A stretch of 18,554 nucleotides of DNA from Pleurotus djamor. Its lineage: Eukaryota; Basidiomycota; Agaricomycetes; Agaricales; Pleurotaceae. The notes under the pieces are model-generated. The model did not search any database and was not told the DNA's origin. It saw only the letters and a list, made by a program, of their open reading frames with translations. The stretch is taken from positions 1 through 18,554 of the forward strand of contig JAPEVF010000882.1 in NCBI GenBank assembly GCA_029747585.1, in the 5' to 3' direction. Positions 8,606 to 16,378 of this stretch are shown piece after piece; position 1 is the stretch's first letter; every line of letters starts with the position of its first letter. Both the position numbers and the translations under genes were made by a program.

Positions 8606-10006
8606 ATGTTTTTCGACTTGAATGTCCCAATTCCGACAATCGCATCCTCTTCTGCAACTCACTCGAAAAAAGGTAAAGGAAAGCAATCTCAGAATGCATC
8701 GACTCTTTCTGCGGAGGTTGTCTTCACCGGGGCTCAAATCGCGTCTATGGAATCAAGGATAGACTTACTCGTTCAGTGTAATGTTGAGCACACAGTTTCA
8801 AATAACATTGTGAGCTGACGGACTGGTATCAAGTAGGATACTCCGTGCTCGCGTTCAACCAAGTCGTTCACAAGAAAATTGATCCCAAAACCCACATCAA
8901 CGTCCTCGATCCACTTTTGCGACAACTGAAAACACGCCAGGGATTAATTTACCTGAAAAGGTTGACTATAATACTTGATGAAGATAGCGAGAAAGGCTTT
9001 GGCTTGGTATGTCAAGTCGACCATCTGTGCGGTACTAGCGCGAGCTGACAACAAACCCCTCAGATCAACGCGAATACCCCACTCTTCAACCCCTACGACA
9101 TCATATCCTTGCTCCCGACAACCTTCAATGCATTTTCTTTGGCTTGTCTGACTCACAGCCTCCCTTCAGCTCTCACAGCCCATATCATAACCATCCCGCT
9201 AACCCTCCCCCGGCTCCCATTTCGTATGAAACACACCCTCGTCCGCACGGCATTGAAGAATGGCGCAGTTTTCGAAATCCCTTACGTTGGCGCGCTAGGA
9301 GGGGAGAATGATGCAGCACTGATCAATGCGGATGCAGCTATGAACGATGCCAGTGCGAAGCGCAATTGGTGGGCTTCGGCAAAGGAGTTGTGCAGAGTCA
9401 CAAAAGGCAAAGGGTTGATCGTCAGTAGTGGGGCCATCTCGGAGGCTGATCTGAGAGCTCCAAGGGACATAGGAAATATGTGAGTACCCTCCAATTCCGA
9501 CCTCCCAGTCCTGACTATCTCTTTTTCGACTAGAATTACGCTCCTGGATGTCCCTCAAAACTTGGCTCGTGATTCTATGACAACTACTACAAAGTCTCTT
9601 GTAAAGAGAGCCAGTGAGTTGATCAATGGCCTCTACCCGTAAATGTTACATCGTGTCCTGATGAATCTGCTTAGCAACTCGAAAGACCTATCGTGCCGTC
9701 TTGTCTGAGCCTCGCATTGTCATACCAGACGGGTACGAGCAAAAGGAAGCAGATGGCGGGGCTCCCTCTACAGAGGCACCTACCCAAGATTCAATTGTCT
9801 CCACGACGGCTGTTGCACCGACGTCGCAGTCGCAAGCTCCGATCACTGATGATAAGGCTACACCAACCCCGTCCAATGGCGCCTCGTCAATGACTCAGAA
9901 GCGACCTCGAGAGGAACCCGCGAAAGTTGGGCCTGTAGAAGGACAATCCAAAAAGAAGCGGAAGAAGAACAAGGATGGTCGTCCTGGAGGTGCCCCTGGG
10001 CCTTGA
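8606..10006 (+). CDS. RPP30: RNase P/MRP protein subunit p30 (Rpp30/Rpp1)
   Basis: This protein is a core subunit of nuclear RNase P (5' maturation of tRNA) and RNase MRP (rRNA processing). Exons: 8606-8777, 8834-9006, 9064-9479, 9534-9613, 9675-10006. All four introns are GT-AG (54-61 bp), and the exons sum to 391 codons, giving 390 aa. The N-terminus MFFDLNVP is the family's opening beta strand. The PHP-like TIM barrel continues with LGYSVLAFN, a central LNPYD-type segment (NTPLFNPYDIISLLPTT), FEIPYVGALGG, the KGKGLIVSSGA strand and RAPRDIGN. The barrel ends with TRKTYRAVLSEPRIVIPDGY. The C-terminal tail (about 100 aa) is Ser/Thr/Pro-rich and ends in a lysine cluster (SKKKRKKNK) that fits nuclear or nucleolar import. 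The first splice is fixed by frame: acceptor AAG at 8831-8833 gives LGYS, whereas the next AG would give a stop. The gene looks intact. Confidence 0.93.
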
Positions 10007-10183
10007 TTCAGAAACGACGATCAGATACTTGTTGCTGAACATCTCAGAGTACTCTACCCAGTCTCATCTCGCTTGTAATGATCATCATGTACGGTAACCT
10101 ATAGAACACAATACACTCAACTGCCATCGCGTTGGACGACTTTCAGTCATGGGCGCCTGTTCGAACTGCAAAACTTGTGCAAC
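10007..10183 (+). other. Short intergenic region, p30 to ELP6
   Basis: The 177 bp hold the 3' end of the p30 transcript and the promoter/5' UTR of the next gene. No TATA box or canonical AATAAA was seen. Confidence 0.5.
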
Positions 10184-11087
10184 ATGTTCTCTCCCTACGA
10201 ACTCCCGAAAAACATCGTTCTGCTTGTTACAGACGAGCTTGCGTCTCCCGCTGACTTCTTCCTGCACTCACTTGTCGGATCCAGGCTAAAAGAATCCAGA
10301 TCGTACCGGTGCCTCGTCGTAACCACCCTACCAGATATCTCTCGATGGAAAGCCGTCGCTTCCAAATCGGTTCGTCGTCATTCGTGGAGTTTTCTACGTG
10401 ATTTTTGATGTATATCGCGACGTTCAGCATAACTTGAACATAGATGAGAAAGTATCAGCCGAATCATTGACATTCATCGACGTCCTTCCGAACATACAAG
10501 ATGGGATGATGGACAAGCTTGGGTTGGCACCGATCTATAATTCTATCGCATCAATACTCTCCACATCGACGGACACGTCCAATACGGATATCATACTCGA
10601 TGGCATATCAACCTTGCAATGGTTAGGACACAAATCCCTCGATATAACGCGGTTTTATCGTGCTGTTCGGGCTCTCTGCATCAAGGCACGTAACTAGCGA
10701 TGCATTCCGTCGCATCGAACCTAACCATTCTGCTACCAGTACAACTGTAGCCTGTTCATCCGCCATCACATCACTACCCCCTCTGAGCCCGACGAGATCT
10801 TCCGTGATACATTCCAACTTTGTAGTCATCACTTGGAAGTCAGACCCTTGTCAAGTGGGAAGAGCGGCGCAGTCAGCGGAGAGGTACGTGCAGTTTTACT
10901 CTTTACTTGCGTACGGTGTCAAGGATGGTCCTGATGAATATCTCAATCATAGATGGCTTTGCATCCGGGACCCAACGCTCGAGGAACGGTACTCAAACCG
11001 ATCCCGAGAAGTGCTGCATTACAATTTAGGTTGACTGATTACTCTGCTGTATTCTTTGAAAAGGGTACTTCCAATGGAGTTCTCTGA
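10184..11087 (+). CDS. ELP6: Elongator complex protein 6
   Basis: Elp4-Elp5-Elp6 form the RecA-like hexameric accessory ring of Elongator, which modifies wobble uridines of tRNA. Exons: 10184-10369, 10428-10685, 10740-10883, 10953-11087; the sum is 241 codons, giving 240 aa. Recognisable blocks in order are NIVLLVTDELASPADFFLHS at the N-terminus, RWKAVASKS, ESLTFIDVLPN, DIILDGISTLQWLG with LDITRFYRAVRALC, the core strand CSLFIRHHITTPSEPDE, HLEVRPLSSGKSGAVSGE, ALHPGP, and the C-terminal DYSAVFFEKGTSNGVL. As expected for Elp6, no Walker A motif (GxxxxGKT) is seen. Intron 2 (10686-10739) must begin with GC to keep the frame (AAG then GCACGT), with CTAAC as a branch site. The gene looks intact; the start ATG is the only one that gives the full first strand. 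Confidence 0.9.
10686..10739 (+). other. GC-AG intron in ELP6
   Basis: Joining ATCAAG (ending 10685) to TACAAC (starting 10740) is the only phase-0 junction that restores ALCIK-YNCSLFIRHH. The donor is then GCACGT. A GT lies 4 bp further on (10690), but using it puts exon 3 out of frame. CTAAC at 10721-10725 is a fitting branch site. Confidence 0.7.
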
Positions 11088-11276
11088 TGTTCGATGGTTT
11101 GGTGCTCCCTGCATGATATCGAGTGTCAAGGAAGGCGAACTAATACACCTCGACCAAACATCACATTACATCCTATCACTCAAAAACAATCGCCCTGGAC
11201 GCATGACATACACCTCTACGTACACGGTTCGCCAGTCGGAAGATCGCGATCGTGATACAAAAGGATGATGAGGACT
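11088..11276. terminator. Convergent 3' region between ELP6 and the mucin-like gene
   Basis: The two genes end tail to tail 189 bp apart, so both 3' UTRs and poly(A) sites must lie here or overlap. A perfect 10-bp palindrome (GATCGCGATC, 11242-11251) is present. No AATAAA was seen on either strand. Confidence 0.4.
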
Positions 11277-12325
11277 TCAAGCCGATCCCAAATACAAACG
11301 AGACCTCTGCTGATGCCTACGGCGGAGAGCCAACAGCATGAAGCTGCCGATCACCAATATCACCGTTGCGGCTACGAGTCCCCCAATGATAGGCCCAGTC
11401 TTGTTGGACGTAGTTGAAGTGGAGGAAATTGAAGTAGAAGTGGCCTCGGATGTCGAAGTGAAAGTTGTGACATCCGTGGTGAGAACGACCACAGATGGCA
11501 GAACCACGTCGGTAGTTTGAACCGTCGTAGTAACCGTAGTGACCAACCCATCCGAAACTACAGTAAGGACGGCAGTTGTCGTGGGTCGTATGGTGGAAAT
11601 TACGGTGGCGGTTCCAGACGAAGTCGAAGTGATAGTAGTGGTTTTGACCTCGAGGGGTTGTCCAGGAGCAGCCGCAAGACCAGCACGAGTGGTGGCGGCT
11701 TCGTTATCTTCCTCTGCCACACCATCGTTGCGACCTCCACCGCCTACCAAAACTTTCGCAGCTGAATGCGAAGGTAACGGCGTAGTCGACTGGGCTGTCG
11801 TAGCCGAGTTAGCCAAGGCCGTTGAGGCTTCAGTGTCCTGCTTGCCTTGACCAGCCGACGTGTGAGAGCCAGTAGCTGCATACTTCGCTTTGTTGTGCCC
11901 GTTGTCACCGACATTCTCTCTATCATTCTGGTCTTGGGGGCCTTCCCCAACAGACTTCGACATTTGCGCGGGCGGTGATTCTGGAGCTGGCTTGGGGGGA
12001 CCTTTATCATCGAGCTTGCCATCCGGTTGCGTAGGCTCGGACGTGGGCTGGTTGGCAGGCTTGAGGGGAGTCGCTTGACCCGTTCCTTCACCTTGATGAG
12101 GCCCGGACTCCGTTATGTCCCCCTTGCCTCCTTCGTAGTTAGGGGGCGTAACAATGACCACGACACTGTCTGACACATTGACTATTTCTGTAAAATCTCA
12201 GCGTCATCTCATTGGGGCAGGCGGTAGGCAGCTGGTCACCAACCTGTACTTGAAGTGGACGAGAAATCAGGGGAAGCTCCTGTCTTCTCTCTCCTTGTAC
12301 GACTTCGTGAAAAAGCAGCCGTCAT
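11277..12325 (-). CDS. Mucin-like single-pass membrane protein (Ser/Thr-rich stalk, basic short tail); 5' end uncertain
   Basis: The secure part is the long frame from 12187 down to the stop at 11277. After SDSVVVIVTPPNYEG comes a Pro/Gly/Gln-rich region, then a long Ser/Thr stretch (TTTITSTSSGTATVISTI and similar) suited to heavy O-glycosylation. One membrane helix follows (GPIIGGLVAATVILVIGSFM) with stop-transfer arginines (LALRRRHQQRSR) and a short cytoplasmic tail. Such layouts are common in fungal cell-surface sensors and in basidiomycete surface proteins of unknown role. The model given has a first exon 12325-12244 and a GT-AG intron 12188-12243 (56 bp), totalling 330 aa. That first exon encodes no signal peptide and reads poorly as protein. 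The DNA upstream and inside the putative intron reads better in other frames, so the true 5' end may differ or be damaged (see findings). No specific function can be assigned. Confidence 0.55.
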
Positions 12326-12865
12326 CTAGGTACGCCCCGCGTATCAAGCAATAGACTTCGGAAAGAAAAGGGAGTGCAAAGGGGTCTAAAACCAGAGATT
12401 AGGGAAAGTGTAGAATTGACATTCAATTGGAAGACTAGCGCCATACTTAAGAGGTCGCCTCCCATCTTTAATATCTGAATAGTCGTCAAAGTATCGCTCC
12501 GAAGATGTCAAATCAGTTGCGGCACTAACCTGAGAGATTGGTGAAAGCTTTCCACACAATCTCACCCAATACTCTTTGAATATGCAGAGTTCCGATCATG
12601 TAGATAGGCTGCGGTTACCACACGACAGCATATCACCCGAATAATATCAAAGCAAGCTGTAGGTGATCAGACGATCAATATCAATCCTTGCTGTTAGTGA
12701 GAAAGATGTTGAATGCATCACGATCGAAGTCAAGCCATTTAGGAGCGTCTAGGCATGGATAGGAATGGATAGGGGAGATAAAGTTCGTCAAATTCAGGAG
12801 GGGCATGGTCATATCGTTACTTCAGAGTAATGTGTGCACAGAGAATTCACTCCATATTCTGCGTT
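12326..12865. other. Intergenic stretch between the mucin-like gene and the transporter; may hold upstream exons
   Basis: This lies downstream of the transporter stop and upstream of the modelled start of the mucin-like gene, both on the minus strand. An open minus-strand segment at 12529-12386, preceded by a CAG acceptor, reads like extracellular protein (contains LKYGASLPIECQFYTF) and may be an exon of the mucin-like gene. A 10-bp near-perfect tandem repeat ATGGATAGGA/ATGGATAGGG lies at 12755-12774. Nothing else was recognised. Confidence 0.4.
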
Positions 12866-15497
12866 TCATGAGCTCTCGGCCTTCTCTTCATCATTCTCTC
12901 TGACATCAGAGGGATCATTTTTATGCATTTGTTCGACCAAGTGTGGTCTCCATCCAGCAGATCGCCATGGTTTGACCCCAGAACGATACAGTTCGTCGAC
13001 CTGCAAGGGAAATGTAAGAAGCGAGGAAATGTGAGAGAGGTACGGCTATTTACCTCTTCCAAACTCAGACCCTTGGTCTCAGGGATAAACAAGTAGACGT
13101 AGACGTAGCCGAAAACGAGCATTCCGAAGAATATCATCAGGATCAAAGGGCCGATACTACTCCATGATTAAGCATTCGTACCACACGAGATTGAAAAAAG
13201 GGAGATCGTACTCATTAGCAATTCGTGGGGCGAAGAAACTAAGATAGTCAAAGAAATCAATAACCGGGAACTGAGAAACGGATGACCGCCAAACCTGAGC
13301 AAGAAGTTCCACAGCCAGTTCGTAGCACTGAGAATCGACAACCGTGAGTTCGATATTTACCATGGAATTGCGAATTTCCTCCTCACCTTCCCAGAGCAAT
13401 GGACTTTGCACGCACTCGGAGAGGGAATGATTCGCCGAGATATACCCAAGGAGTGGGTCCCCAGAACATCGAGAAGGAGAACACATGCAACACAGCGAAC
13501 GCGATTAGTGTATCGCCTAGATACGGAGTTATCAGATAAAAATGATGGGGGGTTGGCTGTAGTGTGCGCACCTCCTTGCCTGTTACGCGTGGTAAGCTGG
13601 TCTAATGGGGTGTGTGGAGGGGCCAAGGTAAAGTGGCCAACCAATCCGGCCTATCGAATGGATAGGTGAGGTCCATACGGCAGAATGGTCACAGATGAGG
13701 AACTTACAATGATGGAACAAATGGCTTCTAGGACGGATCCAGTGAGAAGTGACTGGATAGTTGATTACAGTGAGCACATGGGGTAGGATCATCAAAAAAG
13801 CGGGTCATGCAGTTACCTTCCTGCGTCCCCAAGATTCGATGAGGTACTAGAGTAGGCAAAGAGTCGATTTAGATGCAATGAGAACAAGAAAAAGAACGCA
13901 CTAGNGCAGGGANTGTGCCNACNACAGAGACAGCTCCCAGGATAACTTGNATGACGTATGGACTTANACTNATNCAAGGTCAAAAGGGGTGAGGAACTCG
14001 CATCTAAAAGACGTACCTGGTTCCCGCACTCTCGAAGAACGTATCGCCGTAGTAGTCTGAAGAATTGAATTCGCAATTTACCTCCGGGTACCACATTAGG
14101 ATGAGTATGAGTTAGCACTCACAATAGAAGTTCTGTCCGTTTAGCTGTTGGATAAATTGCAGCATCATACCGTTCCCAGTTCGCTTCCAAAGCGCGTTTC
14201 TAGTCGAGAAGCATTCTAGCCATGTAGCCTTCCCGCCGTCGTTTTCAGCTCTGATGCCGAATTCGAGCTCTTCCACAATTTCCGTCACGAGGGGGTCATC
14301 AATGGGAACGCTGTTGAGTTCGGCGATGACTTTGCGGGCTTCTTCGCCGCGATTGGTACCCATCAGGTGTCGACTGTTGGAATCGTTGAGCTACGAAGTC
14401 TCGCAAGACTAACTGGTCGTACTCACGGTGACTCGGGAAGGAAGAAAATACCAGAAAGGAGGATGAGTCCCCATACCATTTGGAGACCCACAGGAACGCG
14501 CCATGAAGCGGAGTTGGGAACTTTGTGAGTGGCCAAGTCCAGGATGTAACTCAGGAAAATACTGGATGAGTGGGCGTCAGGTGAGATGATGCGATTTACC
14601 AGTTCAAGATACGTGACTTACCCAATGATGATTTGGAGTTGATACAACACTAAGAGCGTACCACGGAGAGCCTTCGGCGCGGTTTCACCATTGTACAGAC
14701 TATCGTGCAATGTCGGTGTTTGGAATCAAGATAGTGGAAATAAGTCACGCACGGAACGATAGCACTCATGGCACCGACCCCGAGACCAGCAACGAATCGC
14801 CCGACGGTGATCTGAGCTACTGAGAATTCTGTGCCGGTTTGTATGGCGACGCCGGCCGTGAAGATGGCAGACCAGATGAGGATGGACCCTCGTCGACCAA
14901 ACCTGTCTGAAGTAAACGCCTGACCAAGCGCGCCGCTGATGGTTATGAGTCCATGTACATCGTGAGATCAGGAGCGTAGCTTACACGAATGTGCTGAGTT
15001 GAGGAAGGAAATTAGTAGGGTATCGTGGTTGAAAGACGACGGGTACTCACCCAGCCGAGAGCAAAGAAGTAATAATTGACTGTCGCTCAGGTGTCAAGAC
15101 TTTCACGCCATCGCCATTCAGCTCGCCGAAACGATCAATGAAATCCGGCATGATGAGACATCCCTGGAGGATGTCAATATGAGTATGAGATGGTGCTAAT
15201 GAGAGCTTGATATTTAATACTCACAGAGATTACACCAATATCATATCCGAATAGAAATCCTGGAAGAAGTATTTATTACTACATTTCAGGAGTCAGCAAG
15301 TGGTATTGGAGTGGGGAGGTCNGGGGGGCTTACAACTGTGTCCTGGATTCCTCCTGCGAGCATTCCACTGACCTCCTACAGTCAAACCGAACGTGTGAAC
15401 CAGGATGTGGGTTACTTGGAGCCTATAATGACTGACCGAACGCAATGAATATGGCCAACAAGATAGCCCGTCGATTCGTAGGGACTGCACGACCCAT
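12866..15497 (-). CDS. MFS sugar porter, hexose transporter-like, 18 exons
   Basis: Proton-coupled or facilitated sugar uptake carrier of the plasma membrane. Exons: 15497-15437, 15259-15225, 15163-15051, 14993-14985, 14935-14753, 14699-14622, 14561-14427, 14373-14123, 14056-14017, 13968-13902, 13846-13817, 13752-13708, 13650-13572, 13516-13387, 13327-13295, 13238-13212, 13156-13054, 13000-12866. They sum to 518 codons (517 aa), the usual size. Motifs in order: IAFGGFLFGYDIGVIS in helix 1, DRFGRRGS in loop 2-3, VGRFVAGLGVGA in helix 4, VPLYNGETAPKALRG, LPESPRHLM, the sugar-binding helix 7 motif FIQQLNGQNFYYYYGDTFF, ESWGRRK, GPTPWVYLGESFPLRVRAKS, TNWLWNFLL and the closing FIPETKGLSLEEV. The QQLNGQNF-YYYYG block is like fungal hexose carriers; the exact sugar cannot be told. 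The ATG lies in a strong context (ACCACCATGG). Exons 9-10 contain several N bases, so a few residues there are unknown. Confidence 0.92.
14985..14993 (-). other. 9-nt micro-exon of the transporter
   Basis: Bases 14993-14985 on the minus strand are flanked by CAG upstream and GTAAGC downstream, with introns of 57 and 49 bp. They supply the residues T-F-V of the conserved SAGTFVGALG at the start of helix 3. Skipping the exon keeps the frame but deletes three residues. Confidence 0.75.
15334..15375 (-). other. Candidate 42-nt cassette exon inside transporter intron 1
   Basis: Intron 1 is unusually long for this gene (177 bp, 15260-15436). Bases 15375-15334 are bordered by an acceptor (CTGTAG) and a strong donor (GTAAGC), leaving two normal-sized introns (61 and 74 bp). 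Inclusion would insert 14 codons and then create TGA at the junction with the next exon, so it would act as a poison exon. Skipping gives the conserved FGGFLFGYD sequence. Confidence 0.4.
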
Positions 15498-15716
15498 GGT
15501 GGTTCACCAGAAAGTGCTCGAGATTGACACTATCGAAGGATTGGGATCGGAAGGAAGAACAGAAGCTCTCCCATCTGTGCACGAGAGATTAAGAAGCATA
15601 CATGCTTCCGGGTAATTTCAAGAAAGGAAAATATGAATACATGACAAACGCGTTTAAAGCGGAATACATCCACTTCTTACGACATCTGCATGGAGTGACA
15701 TCGCCTGATGTGTGCA

Positions 15717-15736
15717 CGGTCCGTGACGCGGTCCGT
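15717..15736. promoter_or_regulatory. Two CGG-N-CCG palindromes, 12 bp apart
   Basis: CGGTCCGT is repeated exactly at 15717-15724 and 15729-15736. Each contains the palindrome CGG-T-CCG. Inverted CGG triplets are the usual target of fungal binuclear zinc-cluster regulators, which often control sugar transport genes. The pair lies 220 bp upstream of the transporter ATG. Confidence 0.35.
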
Positions 15737-16248
15737 AAGGTGAAAGAGACAGTTGGCCCGAATGGCGTTCGGGGAGGACTAGTGGCTGGCGCTGAGGCAT
15801 CGTAGAGTAAGGTCAAGATCAAGACGATAGTAGCCTAGTCAGTCCAGCCGCTAGATGGACAACGTAGAACTTTGAGAGGTCCGGAAATTAGTGATTGACT
15901 TCTGCTTTCTTTCTCAAGGTCGTGCTGAGTTTGGTGAGGGAAGATGGTGATCGGAAAGGCGTGAGCCGTGGGGCTAGGTGACCAGCATGCAACAAAAGGC
16001 GTCGCCTGGAAAAACTTCGGGTCACGGAATCAACATCAACTTCGACCCCGCTTCCCGGTGGGGAAGCAAATGTGCACCGCGGGCTAGAGCCGCATTTCCA
16101 GTAGGCAATGTTAATGAGGGTTTTTCCGCGAGCTTGAAAAACAATAGTAGCTGGACGACGTGACCGTCTGGAAAAAGGATAAACCAAGCATAGACTGGAA
16201 AGCGTATAGGAGGTCAAAGGAGCCCAGGGGCTAGCTGAGTTAGGAACC

Positions 16249-16342
16249 GCGCCTATGAAGGCGCCCTGGTAGAAGAGGAAAAGCGAAAGCGGGAACCGGG
16301 CCTGTCCATTTGGGGAAGTAGAAGAGGCGTTGGAGACGCCTC
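16249..16342. repeat. Two small hairpins upstream of the HET gene
   Basis: GCGCCT (16249-16254) pairs with AGGCGC (16259-16264) across a 4-nt loop. GAGGCGT (16324-16330) pairs with ACGCCTC (16336-16342) across a 5-nt loop. The second ends 36 bp before the ATG, so it is probably in the 5' UTR. Confidence 0.5.
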
Positions 16343-16378
16343 ACTACCACGATACCACATACCACACCATAGGAAGGC

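Larger units (their letters stand above)
15498..16378. promoter_or_regulatory. Divergent intergenic region between transporter and HET gene
   Basis: These 881 bp hold both promoters. Near the transporter start the minus strand has pyrimidine-rich leader sequence. Two CGGTCCG palindromes (15717-15723 and 15729-15735) resemble paired binding sites for Zn(II)2Cys6 regulators. Two small hairpins lie near the HET start (16249-16264 and 16324-16342). TACCAC occurs three times in 16345-16367. A 67-codon open frame on the plus strand (15602-15805) and its antisense have no recognisable motifs and are not called as genes. Confidence 0.5.

Noticed and set aside
11338..12078. Plus-strand frames antisense to the mucin-like gene (Arg/Ser/Gly- and Val-rich)
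   Set aside because: Low-complexity shadows of the Ser/Thr-rich coding sequence on the other strand.
12755..12774. 10-bp tandem repeat ATGGATAGGA/ATGGATAGGG as a regulatory element
   Set aside because: Only two imperfect units in a non-coding region; a chance slippage product explains it.
15589..15822. Overlapping open frames on both strands in the transporter/HET intergenic region
   Set aside because: Both are short with no recognisable motif and no codon signal; two antisense frames over the same bases suggest a G/C-rich chance opening.
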